Origin: a virus
IMG/VR virus record: IMGVR_UViG_3300008448_009521
Coordinates: 1-29,030 of that record
Reading direction: 5' to 3' (one strand)
DNA length: 29,030 bases
A program made the translations under genes and the position numbers. A model generated the notes under the pieces. The model worked only from the letters and a program-made list of their open reading frames with translations, was not told the DNA's origin and searched no databases. This document shows positions 15,143-22,019 of the stretch, piece by piece (position 1 is the first letter of the stretch; each line of letters opens with the position of its first letter).

Positions 15143-15151
15143 TGGTATACT
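15143..15151 (+). promoter_or_regulatory. Extended -10 promoter, leaderless start at 15158
   Basis: TGGTATACT has its hexamer at 15146-15151. The ATG at 15158 is exactly 12 nt downstream of the hexamer start, and no ribosome site precedes it. Confidence 0.6.
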
Positions 15152-15157
15152 AGTAAC

Positions 15158-15301
15158 ATGAATATTTACAAGGTGTCCTTGGAGGTAGAGGTAGAAGTCG
15201 AAGCCTTTACCTCTGAGGACGCTTCTGAATATATATATGATATTTTTAATGTAGATGATGAGATTAAAAAGGTTAATATAGTTAGTATTAAGGAGAAGTA
15301 A
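15158..15301 (+). CDS. 47-aa acidic protein
   Basis: Reading from ATG 15158 gives a 47-aa protein with an alternating strand YKVSLEVEVEVEAF, an acidic helix SEDASEYIYDIF, and a closing strand KKVNIVSI. The compact beta-alpha-beta pattern suggests a folded mini-domain. The mRNA is predicted to be leaderless. The 3' end contains the AAGGAGA ribosome site of the next gene. Confidence 0.65.
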   Translation: MNIYKVSLEVEVEVEAFTSEDASEYIYDIFNVDDEIKKVNIVSIKEK

Positions 15302-15302
15302 G

Positions 15303-16175
15303 ATGGCAAAAGAAGGATACAAGCCAACTGCAGGAATGCAGTCTGCTGCTCGTAGAGCAATTAAACTAAAAGAGCAGGGCAAGGCCAAAGGTGCGGGAAC
15401 CGCTGTAGGGTGGACTCGTGCAGGACAATTGGCTAGAGGTGAGACACTTAGTCTTTCAACAGTAAAGCGGATGTATTCTTATTTTTCCCGTCATGAAGTA
15501 GATAAAAAGGGTAAGGACTGGGATAATTCAGAAAGTCCTTCAAATGGAAAGATTATGTGGTTAGCATGGGGCGGAGACGCAGGTTTCTCTTGGTCTCGTA
15601 AAATAGTAGAGAGAGAGAAAAATATGAAGAAATCAATTACAACAAATGAGTTGGTAGAAGAGATTAAAGATATATTAGATGATGTAGTTAATCCAGTAGA
15701 TACAGTAGTAGAAATTGCAGATGACGAGGAAGTTACAAAAGCCTTGCGCTCTGAAATTACAAAAGAGCAGCTTGGTATGGTTATAGAACACCTTATGGAA
15801 GCAATTGAATCGATGATTGAAGTTCCAGAAGAAGAGGAAGAAGACTCAGAATCAGAGTCAGAAGATATTGAAGTTGAAAATGGAAATCCTGCTCCAATTG
15901 GAGATCCAGAAAAAAATGATGTTAATTGGCCAGTAACAAAAGTAGATGGCCAAACTGATATAGAGACTGAAAATGAAACCTATAAATCAGATAATCAGGA
16001 CGAAGATAAATGGGATAATGAAATGCAGAAATGCTGGTCTGGATATACTCAACGTGGTATGAAAGAAAAGGGTGGCAGAATGGTTCCAAATTGTGTCCCA
16101 GTAGAAAAAGCAGAAGATTTATCTGAAGCGGATCAGGTTAAAAAATCATTTTGGGGTAAAGTATTTATAAAATAA
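15303..16175 (+). CDS. Probable virion-assembly protein with conserved phage N-terminal domain
   Basis: This is a 290-aa protein. The N-terminal 105 residues carry the motifs MQSAARRAIKLKEQG, LSTVKRMYSYFSRHEVDKKGK and WLAWGGDAGFSWSRKIVE, a module I know from many phage proteins, often next to or fused with capsid-maturation proteins. A long acidic stretch follows at about 170-225, then QKCWSGYTQRGMKEKGGRMV with VPNCVPVEKA, another recurrent phage motif. The acidic region would suit a scaffolding role. Function is inferred. A strong AAGGAGA site precedes the ATG. Confidence 0.6.
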   Translation: MAKEGYKPTAGMQSAARRAIKLKEQGKAKGAGTAVGWTRAGQLARGETLSLSTVKRMYSYFSRHEVDKKGKDWDNSESPSNGKIMWLAWGGDAGFSWSRKIVEREKNMKKSITTNELVEEIKDILDDVVNPVDTVVEIADDEEVTKALRSEITKEQLGMVIEHLMEAIESMIEVPEEEEEDSESESEDIEVENGNPAPIGDPEKNDVNWPVTKVDGQTDIETENETYKSDNQDEDKWDNEMQKCWSGYTQRGMKEKGGRMVPNCVPVEKAEDLSEADQVKKSFWGKVFIK

Positions 16176-16179
16176 TCCA

Positions 16180-16209
16180 TTGACAGAGCCGCAACTCTTG
16201 CTGTATAAT
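16180..16209 (+). promoter_or_regulatory. Sigma70-type promoter for tRNA-Asn
   Basis: TTGACA (16180-16185), an 18-nt spacer and TATAAT (16204-16209). The predicted start is near 16216, 20 nt before the tRNA. CCGCAAC in the spacer (16189-16195) and GTTGCGG downstream (16220-16226) form an inverted repeat that brackets the -10, a possible operator. Confidence 0.75.
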
Positions 16210-16235
16210 ATATATAGTTGTTGCGGTTTTGTTAT

Positions 16236-16308
16236 TGGTCCATAGCTCAGTTGGTAGAGCGCCGAACTGTTAATTCGGATGTCCCAGGATCGAGGCCTGG
16301 TGGATCAG
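16236..16308 (+). tRNA. tRNA-Asn (GTT)
   Basis: Acceptor TGGTCCA pairs with TGGATCA (one G-U). The D stem is GCTC/GAGC, the anticodon stem is CCGAA/TTCGG with loop CTGTTAA, and the T stem is CCAGG/CCTGG. The T1-A72 pair and the G discriminator fit tRNA-Asn. The T loop reads ATCGAGG, with A where T54 is almost universal, which is odd. No CCA is encoded. Confidence 0.9.
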
Positions 16309-16344
16309 CTAAGAATCTAGGCGGACTTACTAGATAGGGAAAAA

Positions 16345-16578
16345 ATGCTTAACCTTACACTAAAGGGTGTAGAAGTTTTTATGAATAGATCAAAGACCAA
16401 AAGTCAGGAATCATTTTGGGATAATTACGATCTTATAATATGGAAAAAAGATAGCGGCGGATATACTAACATCAAGGGGATGTTTAGAAAAAATTCATGG
16501 GGTACAGCAGAAACAATTTCTGTTGATGATCATGGGATATGGAAGCTGCCTTTAAAATATGTCAAGCATTTTAAATGA
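16345..16578 (+). CDS. Hypothetical 77-aa protein
   Basis: The protein has a central YDLIIWKKDSGGYTNIKGMF and ends ETISVDDHGIWKLPLKYVKHF. It has many aromatics and basic residues, suggesting a small beta-rich fold with nucleic-acid affinity. The start at 16345 follows GGGA; an in-frame ATG at 16381 is possible. The end overlaps the WhiB gene by 20 nt, so they are co-transcribed from the tRNA-Asn region. Function unknown. Confidence 0.7.
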   Translation: MLNLTLKGVEVFMNRSKTKSQESFWDNYDLIIWKKDSGGYTNIKGMFRKNSWGTAETISVDDHGIWKLPLKYVKHFK

Positions 16579-16858
16579 TTTAGGTATAGACAAAGAGGAT
16601 TTTGACTGGTTTGATTTTGCGATATGCAAAGGAATGGACACTAACCTATTCTTTGATCAATACGAAACAGATATAAATATAGCACAAAATATTGATCAAG
16701 CATGCATATCCTGCCCAGTAAAAAAGAATTGCTTGTTAGCAGGGCAGACAAATAATGAGTACGGTGTTTGGGGAGGAATATATTTATCAGCAGGATCTAT
16801 TGATACAAATAAAAATATTCATAAGACACCAGATGTCTGGAAAAGGCTAAAAAAATGA
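16559..16858 (+). CDS. WhiB-like Fe-S transcription factor
   Basis: This 99-aa protein has the four WhiB cysteines, C23, C49, C52 and C58 (CISCPVKKNC), and the GVWGG turn at 69-73 followed by a basic C-terminus. WhiB proteins hold a 4Fe-4S cluster, contact the main sigma factor and are essentially confined to actinobacteria and their phages. This is the best host indicator in the window. Known phage WhiBs can redirect host transcription. The gene is coupled to its neighbours by overlaps. Confidence 0.93.
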   Translation: MSSILNDLGIDKEDFDWFDFAICKGMDTNLFFDQYETDINIAQNIDQACISCPVKKNCLLAGQTNNEYGVWGGIYLSAGSIDTNKNIHKTPDVWKRLKK

Positions 16859-17175
16859 CTTTTATAGATAGAAGTAAGAATCACTTTAAGTTCGGGGTAA
16901 ATGAATGGACTGGTGATCCAAACAAGCCAGTATTTTATACAGATGAGATGCGTAAAAAGGTAAGAGAGATACCAAAGCCTACATATGATTTGCTTATGGA
17001 TATTGTTATGTATCCAGAATTTTTAGCAATCAGACTTTACGAGGATAACTTTTTACAGTTTAGTGGTAATAAAAAAGAAATGGTAATTGATTACGTTTCA
17101 AAAGTTAAAAATCTAATAGAATCTTACGGAGTAAGATGTGAATTGGAAGGTGCCCCAAGTGATAGAGTATTATGA
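16855..17175 (+). CDS. Hypothetical 106-aa protein
   Basis: The gene starts in an ATGA overlap with WhiB. The central part PKPTYDLLMDIVMYPEFLAI with RLYEDNFLQF and the end DYVSKVKNLIESYGVRCELE look like a compact alpha/beta fold. No catalytic or metal motif was seen. It overlaps the next gene by 17 nt. Function unknown. Confidence 0.75.
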   Translation: MTFIDRSKNHFKFGVNEWTGDPNKPVFYTDEMRKKVREIPKPTYDLLMDIVMYPEFLAIRLYEDNFLQFSGNKKEMVIDYVSKVKNLIESYGVRCELEGAPSDRVL

Positions 17176-17356
17176 TAGAGTCCCGATAGCATATATTTTT
17201 GATGAAAAAACTACAGGCACCGTAGAGACTCTTGGTGCATATGTGTCAATTATTAAGTATATAAAAGATGGAATAGAAACAACAGAAAGCATAAACAATG
17301 AAGATTTTGTCATTATAGATGAAATCGTATTTCAACACTCTGAGGAAGAAAACTAA
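17159..17356 (+). CDS. Hypothetical 65-aa protein
   Basis: GTG 17159 is chosen as start because GGAAGG lies 8 nt upstream and the result is a compact protein beginning VIEYYDRVPIAYIFDE. A GTG at 17138 would add seven residues and lengthen the overlap. The protein is beta-rich and acidic at the C-terminus. No motif recognised. Confidence 0.65.
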   Translation: MIEYYDRVPIAYIFDEKTTGTVETLGAYVSIIKYIKDGIETTESINNEDFVIIDEIVFQHSEEEN

Positions 17357-17592
17357 TGGAAAAAATATTATGTTACTCATGCAATAAGACAAAAAATCAG
17401 TTGCATGTCAGGAGATCATCTCTTCTCCCAATAAATTTACTAATGTGCGAGACATGCATATCCTCTAAGTTTGAGCCTAGATGGGTCGTTATTTTGGCAG
17501 GAAGACAGAATGGTTCTGAAATCGTAAGAGACTTTGTATTGAAGAAAAGATACATTGGAAATGATATTTCAGCATCAGAACTATTAGTTTAA
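17356..17592 (+). CDS. Zinc-finger protein (CxxC...CxxC), 78 aa
   Basis: C6-C9 (CYSC) and C31-C34 (CETC) form a four-Cys zinc site around NLLMCETC. The second half (EPRWVVILAGRQNGSEIVRD) is a mixed alpha/beta region. The ATG overlaps the preceding TAA by one base. Proteins like this are frequent in actinophages but uncharacterised. A nucleic-acid-binding role is possible. Confidence 0.78.
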   Translation: MEKILCYSCNKTKNQLHVRRSSLLPINLLMCETCISSKFEPRWVVILAGRQNGSEIVRDFVLKKRYIGNDISASELLV

Positions 17593-17604
17593 TTATATAT
17601 ATAC

Positions 17605-17613
17605 TGGTATAAT
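17605..17613 (+). promoter_or_regulatory. Extended -10 promoter (TGGTATAAT)
   Basis: The hexamer at 17608-17613 predicts a start near 17620, only 4 nt before ATG 17624, so the mRNA is nearly leaderless. Confidence 0.5.
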
Positions 17614-17623
17614 ATTACCTATA

Positions 17624-17929
17624 ATGGTAATTGATGCTAACTCTATAATTATTGCTATTCTTGCCTCTATACTAAGTGGGGCTGGAACTGCTTTAATTGC
17701 GATAATTAATGAAAATAAAAAAGAAAAGGTTCGTCAGTACGAAAAAGCTCAGGATGAGCTTAAAATGGACTTGAAAGACCTTCAAATTAAATTGTATAAA
17801 TTAGAAAAAGATCTTTCTGAATGGAAGGATAAATATTATTCCACTATACAAGAGCTGATATCAGTTCGTGCTGAATTAGAAGAGACCCTAATTAAATTAT
17901 CTTTAATTCATTTAGAAAATGAGGGCTAG
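17624..17929 (+). CDS. Membrane-anchored coiled-coil protein, spanin-like layout
   Basis: This 101-aa protein has one N-terminal membrane segment (about 6-27, IIIAILASILSGAGTALIAI) and then a long heptad-rich helix (about 30-95). It looks like an i-spanin, but actinobacterial hosts lack the classic outer membrane that spanins bridge, so a scaffold or lysis-regulator role is equally likely. Not assigned. Confidence 0.65.
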   Translation: MVIDANSIIIAILASILSGAGTALIAIINENKKEKVRQYEKAQDELKMDLKDLQIKLYKLEKDLSEWKDKYYSTIQELISVRAELEETLIKLSLIHLENEG

Positions 17930-17949
17930 CACTACGAATTTAAAAATAG

Positions 17950-17961
17950 TATACTAGTATT
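17950..17961 (+). promoter_or_regulatory. -10 (TATACT) for the leaderless Ntn-hydrolase gene
   Basis: TATACT at 17950-17955 starts exactly 12 nt before ATG 17962, so the mRNA should begin at the ATG. Confidence 0.55.
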
Positions 17962-18516
17962 ATGACCTGCATAGTTGCTATTGCTCAAAATGGGACCGTT
18001 TATATGGGATCCGACCATGCCGCATCAGATGATAAAACTGGGTGGATCCTGTCCAGAAGAGAGCCAAAAGTTTTTAAGGTTGGGCAGTATGGTGTAGCTT
18101 TTACAGATAGCTTCAGAATGGGTCAGATATTGCAATATAATTGGAACCCTCCAAAATATACCCCTACTAAAACTAATTCAGGATTAGATAAGTTTATGCG
18201 TACAAAATTTATTGATTCAGTAAAACAAGCATTTAAAGACAATGGTTATGGAACAATTGGTGGGTCAGAAGAAGACTCAGGTGGAATATTTATAATTGGT
18301 GTAGAGGGAAGAATCTTTACTATAGATGAAGACTTTCATGTCGGAGAAAACATAGTTAATTATATGGCAGAGGGTAGCGGAGCGTTCTTTGCCCTAGGCG
18401 CATTGCATGCGACAAAAAATCAAAAGAACCCTAAGATGAGGCTAAAGGCAGCATTAGAAGCATCTGCAGAATTTTCAATGAGCGTATCTCCCCCATTTAC
18501 ATACATTCAAGTTTAA
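17962..18516 (+). CDS. HslV/proteasome-like Ntn hydrolase
   Basis: This 184-aa protein begins MTCIVAIAQNGTVYMGSD. Removal of Met would expose Thr1, and the Asp then falls at position 17, matching T1 and D17 of proteasome beta and HslV; K35 (EPKVFKVG) is close to the usual Lys33. Glycines in the loops near SGGIFIIG also fit. This suggests a self-contained peptidase or amidase of the proteasome-like fold. No ATPase partner is nearby. The start is tightly constrained because the nucleophile must follow Met. Confidence 0.8.
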   Translation: MTCIVAIAQNGTVYMGSDHAASDDKTGWILSRREPKVFKVGQYGVAFTDSFRMGQILQYNWNPPKYTPTKTNSGLDKFMRTKFIDSVKQAFKDNGYGTIGGSEEDSGGIFIIGVEGRIFTIDEDFHVGENIVNYMAEGSGAFFALGALHATKNQKNPKMRLKAALEASAEFSMSVSPPFTYIQV

Positions 18517-18518
18517 GG

Positions 18519-18524
18519 TATAAT
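18519..18524 (+). promoter_or_regulatory. -10 (TATAAT) just upstream of the 18532 gene
   Basis: TATAAT starts 13 nt before ATG 18532, again near-leaderless. The hexamer overlaps another possible ATG at 18523, which makes that start unlikely. Confidence 0.5.
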
Positions 18525-18531
18525 GGTAGTT

Positions 18532-18858
18532 ATGAAACTATTTAAAATATTAGCTAGTCTCTCTACAGTATATGCAGGGTTTCGTTTTGTGCAAAGTATT
18601 TTAAGTAAGTACGCTGTCGGAATATATTATGTAGACAAAGAAGAAGAAAAGAAGATAGAGGAAGACAATTCTGGAATTCCAAAAAATGCAATGGATCTTC
18701 GTGGAACACCAACCCACCAGTGCATTTGCGGAAATGAAGTTTGGAATCTTCAAGTACTCTTTAGCGATTATGAAATTGCTACATATTATTTAGACATGCA
18801 TTGTGTCCAGTGTGGCAGTGTAGCAACTGCTCCAACCCCAGTAGATAGAGAAGTATAA
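18532..18858 (+). CDS. Zinc-ribbon protein with hydrophobic N-terminus
   Basis: This 108-aa protein begins with a hydrophobic, partly basic stretch (MKLFKILASLSTVYAGF), followed by a charged linker and a C-terminal ribbon with CICG and CVQCG cysteine pairs. The start at 18532 is preferred because the ATG at 18523 falls inside the -10 hexamer. No known family recognised. Confidence 0.65.
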   Translation: MKLFKILASLSTVYAGFRFVQSILSKYAVGIYYVDKEEEKKIEEDNSGIPKNAMDLRGTPTHQCICGNEVWNLQVLFSDYEIATYYLDMHCVQCGSVATAPTPVDREV

Positions 18859-18859
18859 A

Positions 18860-19021
18860 ATGAGAAAATCAGAAAGAATCAGACAGTTAGAGCTTGAAAT
18901 GGTAAGAATTCAATTTCATCTTGAGGTAATTACTTCAGCCCTAACATCTTTTATGGAGCAAAACCAGATGTCAATCCCAGACCTAGATTCTGGTAAATGG
19001 TACGACAAAAAGGCAAAGTAA
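18860..19021 (+). CDS. 53-aa helical protein
   Basis: This open frame starts one base after the previous stop. It gives a helix rich in heptad-like Leu/Ile (LELEMVRIQFHLEVITSALT) and a short polar tail. It is likely a small coiled coil; the function is unknown. Confidence 0.6.
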   Translation: MRKSERIRQLELEMVRIQFHLEVITSALTSFMEQNQMSIPDLDSGKWYDKKAK

Positions 19022-19023
19022 GT

Positions 19024-19230
19024 ATGGCCAATATGACAGTGCTTGAAGGCATCATAGAAGATGTTTCAACAGAGCTGTACCAAAAACTTTGGAATGCTAT
19101 TCCAATAGAAGAGCAGACGGAAGATTCTTCACGAGCAATAGGATTAAACTCCAGAGAAACTACCATATTTGTTATTCAATCTTTTATGAATAAGTTTAAT
19201 GCTGCTGCAGAGGAACTAAAAGATAAATGA
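19024..19230 (+). CDS. 68-aa helical protein
   Basis: ATG 19024 lies two bases after the previous stop and is preferred over an upstream in-frame ATG (18997) that would overlap the neighbour. The acidic, helical product includes EGIIEDVSTELYQKLWNAIP and a C-terminal FMNKFNAAAEELK. Its last codons overlap the thioredoxin start. Function unknown. Confidence 0.65.
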   Translation: MANMTVLEGIIEDVSTELYQKLWNAIPIEEQTEDSSRAIGLNSRETTIFVIQSFMNKFNAAAEELKDK

Positions 19231-19532
19231 TTGATTTGACAGACTTAAGCTTTGATGAGGAAATAAATTCTTCTAAGAAGTGCCTAGTATATTTTTGGGC
19301 TGACTGGTGTGTTCCATGCAAAAGGCTATCACCAATAATGCAGGAGATAGAGTCAGAGTATGATATTAGTGTATTTAAAGTTAATTCTGATGAAAATCCT
19401 ATCAAAGTTTCTCAATTCTCAGTATTCTCAGTACCAACTGTGGTATTATTTAAAGATGGTGAACCAATTAAGACCATAATAGGCGCTATGCCTAAACATT
19501 TAGTCGTAAAGGAATTTAGTCAATGGATTTAA
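19227..19532 (+). CDS. Thioredoxin-fold protein
   Basis: This 101-aa protein carries WADWCVPC with the redox Cys28 and Cys31 and the cis-Pro motif FSVPTVVLF near 65-75, as in classical thioredoxins. The spacer V-P differs from the usual G-P, which can change redox potential. It likely reduces disulfides in the host cytosol, for example in ribonucleotide reductase, none of which is in view. ATG overlaps the preceding stop by ATGA. Confidence 0.92.
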   Translation: MIDLTDLSFDEEINSSKKCLVYFWADWCVPCKRLSPIMQEIESEYDISVFKVNSDENPIKVSQFSVFSVPTVVLFKDGEPIKTIIGAMPKHLVVKEFSQWI

Positions 19533-19693
19533 ATTATTCGGATTGGATGAAAATTGGACAAGAAAATGGTTGGATATCAGAAGTATTTTGTGATACTCAT
19601 GATGGACCACCATTAACAGATGAAGAAATGCAGGAATGGGATGATGGTGGAGATCCATGTTCTTTTCATGTAAAGATGCTAGAACTAAACTAA
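19523..19693 (+). CDS. Conserved 56-aa acidic protein
   Basis: The small frame starts inside the thioredoxin tail and encodes a protein with SDWMKIGQENGWIS, then VFCDTHDGPPLTDEE and a C-terminal DDGGDPCSFHV. The Cys/His/Asp pattern could bind a metal. I recall similar small proteins from actinophages, without a function. The overlap with the previous gene suggests coupling. Confidence 0.72.
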   Translation: MDLNYSDWMKIGQENGWISEVFCDTHDGPPLTDEEMQEWDDGGDPCSFHVKMLELN

Positions 19694-19737
19694 TAGAATT
19701 CTGTGCTCAAAAAGAGGCAGATAAAACAAGGAGAAAA

Positions 19738-21444
19738 ATGAATTCATTTAAAAAAATTGCTCTAGGACTTGCTGCAGCTATGTCCTTCGGCGTATTATCA
19801 GCACTTCCGACAAGTGCTGCTGTAAATGCACCAACTCTAACGATTGATTCGGCAACAGATGCCGTTACATCTGGAGAGTCTGCTACAGCAGTCGTAACAT
19901 TGTCATTTATTTCAGAAACATCAGCAGATACAGCAACAATTATTTCTGCTATGTTTTCTCAGCCAGCAGGGGCAGCAAAGTCTGCAACCCTATCACTTCT
20001 AGAAACATCAACATCCTCAGTAGTTATTGCAGGAAATAATGTTTCAGCAAACGTTAACTCAACAGTTAACACACCAACATATGTAACAGCAAAGTTCTTG
20101 GTAACTTTGAATGCACCAACAGTTGCAGGTACATATGATGCAAAGATTTTAACAACAAGCCCAATCAACGGACCATCAGTTTCATGGACAGTAACAGTTA
20201 AGGCAGCGGATCTAACTCCATCTGCTTCAACTACTACATCTATCCTTAATTCTGGTGAGGTAACAACTGCAACAGCAGATGCTACAGTTTATGCTCCAAA
20301 AGCTACTTCAACAGATGCAGCAGCAGTAATTGTTGTTACACCTAAGAATGCAGCAGGAGGATCAGCAACTGAGTCAATTCTTGCAACAGTTTCAGGTTCA
20401 GGAATGATTGGTAGTGGATCAAATGCTACATCGATTTCAGCACAAGGTCGCTCATTGGTAATTCCTTCAGGAAACCACATTGGTGTATTTGCTGACGGTA
20501 CAGCAGGAGTATCAACAATTACTCTTACAACACTTGCAGGTGTAGTTCTTGCAACTGAGAAGGTAACATTCTACGGAGATATCGCATCTATCGTAGCAAC
20601 AACAGTTAAGTCTGTTATCCCAGTGGGATCAAATGCTTCAACAATTAAGGCAGTAGCATACGATGCTTCAGGCGTAACAGTTGGAGCAGGAACACTTAAT
20701 GCTTTCTCAAGCGATGTTTCAGTGGTATCCGATTCAGGAACTGCAGCAACAATCGTAAATGGTGAAGCAGTGTTTACTCTTACGGGAGTTAAGACAGGTG
20801 GAGTTGCTGTAACTGTTAAGTCAGGTACAGTATCATCTGCACCAGTTGCCACTCGTGTAGAAGGAACCGCAACAACAGTTAAGCTATCTTTTGATAAGGC
20901 TCGGTACCTTCCAGGAGAAGCAGCAAACATTACAGTCCAGGTTCTAGATGCAGCAGGACTTCCACTATCTGGAAAGACACACGCTAATCTATTTGCTACA
21001 GGTGGAATTGTTTCTAACTACGCATTTGGATCAGCATCTGATGTACTAACAGCGACTTCTGTTACAACAGATACAGCAACAGTTAAGACTTACAAGGTCT
21101 TTATGCCACTCGTACAAAATACAATTAAGATTACAGCAACTGGTGGATCATCTCTTCCAGTAGCAGGTCAGGTTGTAGTTTCTGCAGAAGCAGTTGTTGA
21201 AGATTCTGCACAGAAAGCAGCAACAGATGCAGCTAAAGAGGCTCTAGAGGCTTCTAACGCAGCAACAACTGCAGCGCTTGATGCAGCTAAAGCAGCTGAT
21301 GCTGCAACCGCAGCAGCACAAGCAGCAACAGATGCAGTCGCAGCTCTTTCAGAGTCTGTAACCAAGTTGATCGCAGGCCTACAGGCTCAGATCAAGTCAC
21401 TTGCAGCAGCAGTTGCAAAGATTGCTAAGAAAGTAAAGGCGTAA
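19738..21444 (+). CDS. Secreted Ala/Thr/Ser-rich surface-type protein with host-like features
   Basis: ATG 19738 follows AAGGAG. The 568-aa product has a signal peptide (KK start, Ala/Leu core, TSA cleavage near 27), repeated beta-sandwich-like units rich in Thr, Ser and Val, and a C-terminal Ala-rich helical tail at about 490-568 (AAKEALEASNAATTAALDA then a Lys end). This is reminiscent of surface-layer-like proteins of AT-rich freshwater actinobacteria. The codons are richer in GC than the surroundings and look optimised. It may be a host-derived surface protein used by the phage. A strong terminator follows. Confidence 0.78.
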   Translation: MNSFKKIALGLAAAMSFGVLSALPTSAAVNAPTLTIDSATDAVTSGESATAVVTLSFISETSADTATIISAMFSQPAGAAKSATLSLLETSTSSVVIAGNNVSANVNSTVNTPTYVTAKFLVTLNAPTVAGTYDAKILTTSPINGPSVSWTVTVKAADLTPSASTTTSILNSGEVTTATADATVYAPKATSTDAAAVIVVTPKNAAGGSATESILATVSGSGMIGSGSNATSISAQGRSLVIPSGNHIGVFADGTAGVSTITLTTLAGVVLATEKVTFYGDIASIVATTVKSVIPVGSNASTIKAVAYDASGVTVGAGTLNAFSSDVSVVSDSGTAATIVNGEAVFTLTGVKTGGVAVTVKSGTVSSAPVATRVEGTATTVKLSFDKARYLPGEAANITVQVLDAAGLPLSGKTHANLFATGGIVSNYAFGSASDVLTATSVTTDTATVKTYKVFMPLVQNTIKITATGGSSLPVAGQVVVSAEAVVEDSAQKAATDAAKEALEASNAATTAALDAAKAADAATAAAQAATDAVAALSESVTKLIAGLQAQIKSLAAAVAKIAKKVKA

Positions 21445-21454
21445 TAAATTAGAT

Positions 21455-21482
21455 AAAGGGGCAAGGGAAGCCTTGCCCCTTT
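21455..21482 (+). terminator. Rho-independent terminator
   Basis: AAAGGGGCAAGG (21455-21466) pairs perfectly with CCTTGCCCCTTT (21471-21482) around a GAAG loop; a T-A pair at 21454/21483 extends it. It is one of the strongest hairpins in the window and closes the 19738 transcript. Confidence 0.9.
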
Positions 21483-21492
21483 ATTACTTAAA

Positions 21493-21501
21493 TGATAGAA
21501 T
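21493..21501 (+). promoter_or_regulatory. Extended -10 (TGATAGAAT), leaderless start at 21508
   Basis: The hexamer TAGAAT (21496-21501) begins exactly 12 nt before ATG 21508. No ribosome site is seen. Confidence 0.5.
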
Positions 21502-21507
21502 GGGAAC

Positions 21508-21708
21508 ATGGAATCAACTAAAAGAACTTCTTTAAAAACAATAAGCTGGGAAGTATTTCATCTTGTTGTGCTTTCTGGAATAATATTTTTATTTACTGGA
21601 GAGTGGGAATATGCAACTCTCGGAGCCATGCTTTATATAGCTTTTGAAGCAGCAGGGTACTTTATTCACGAAAGAATTTGGGCTAGATTTGGAAAGAAGA
21701 TTAAATAA
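21508..21708 (+). CDS. DUF2061-like membrane protein (66 aa)
   Basis: The protein begins with basic residues and SLKTISWEVFH, then has two hydrophobic stretches (LVVLSGIIFLFTGEW and ATLGAMLYIAFEAAGYF) and ends HERIWARFGKK. This order matches the DUF2061 family of small membrane proteins. The role is unknown. It lies in the micro-gene unit between two terminators. Confidence 0.8.
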   Translation: MESTKRTSLKTISWEVFHLVVLSGIIFLFTGEWEYATLGAMLYIAFEAAGYFIHERIWARFGKKIK

Positions 21709-21851
21709 TGTCAAAGCACCATGATAAAATTAAAAAGGCCTTAGAGCAAAGAATCGCTGCTACCCCAAATGGGGCAGGGTATAAGAAGCCAGGATCAATG
21801 AATAAGAAAAAAACTGGCTATAGAGGGCAAAGGGCAAAGGGCCCAAAGTAA
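21708..21851 (+). CDS. 47-aa basic protein
   Basis: ATG overlaps the preceding stop by one base. The product is strongly basic (KKALEQRIAATPNGAGYKKP then KKKTGYRGQRAKGPK) with few hydrophobic residues. It probably binds nucleic acid, but this is inferred from charge alone. Confidence 0.65.
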   Translation: MSKHHDKIKKALEQRIAATPNGAGYKKPGSMNKKKTGYRGQRAKGPK

Positions 21852-21854
21852 TAT

Positions 21855-21971
21855 ATGTCCGAATCTTGTGAAAATAAAGATTGCTTAAAGCCAGCCAAGT
21901 ATATAACTACCAATGAAACTAGATATGTGTATCTGTGCTCAGACTGCTATGTCGACAAATACAAGTCTTAA
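21855..21971 (+). CDS. 38-aa zinc-binding protein
   Basis: The small frame starts at ATG 21855, 3 nt after the previous stop. CENKDC and CSDC provide four cysteines in the pattern CxxxxC...CxxC, a minimal zinc ribbon. No other feature. Confidence 0.65.
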   Translation: MSESCENKDCLKPAKYITTNETRYVYLCSDCYVDKYKS

Positions 21972-21980
21972 TCAACTAAA

Positions 21981-22019
21981 TGCTATAATAGAGTATGGGT
22001 AGATTTCTAGAACTATCCA
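21981..22019 (+). promoter_or_regulatory. Extended -10 promoter with 5'-terminal hairpin
   Basis: TGCTATAAT (hexamer 21984-21989) predicts a start near 21995-21996. TGGGTAG (21996-22002) pairs with CTATCCA (22013-22019) around a 10-nt loop. A 9-codon ORF starts at ATG 21995 and ends at 22024. AGGAGA at 22032 belongs to the next gene. Confidence 0.5.

Noticed and set aside
20571-20930. Minus-strand frame in the surface-protein gene, with several similar ones nearby
   Set aside because: Thr/Val/Ala-rich antisense frames arise from the GC-richer repetitive codons. No start signals.
4348-21977. A common AGTYRACT operator at several promoters
   Set aside because: Copies at 4348, 21970 and 28418 sit at different distances (6-11 nt) from the -10 and differ in sequence, so a single operator is not supported beyond the duplicated cassette.
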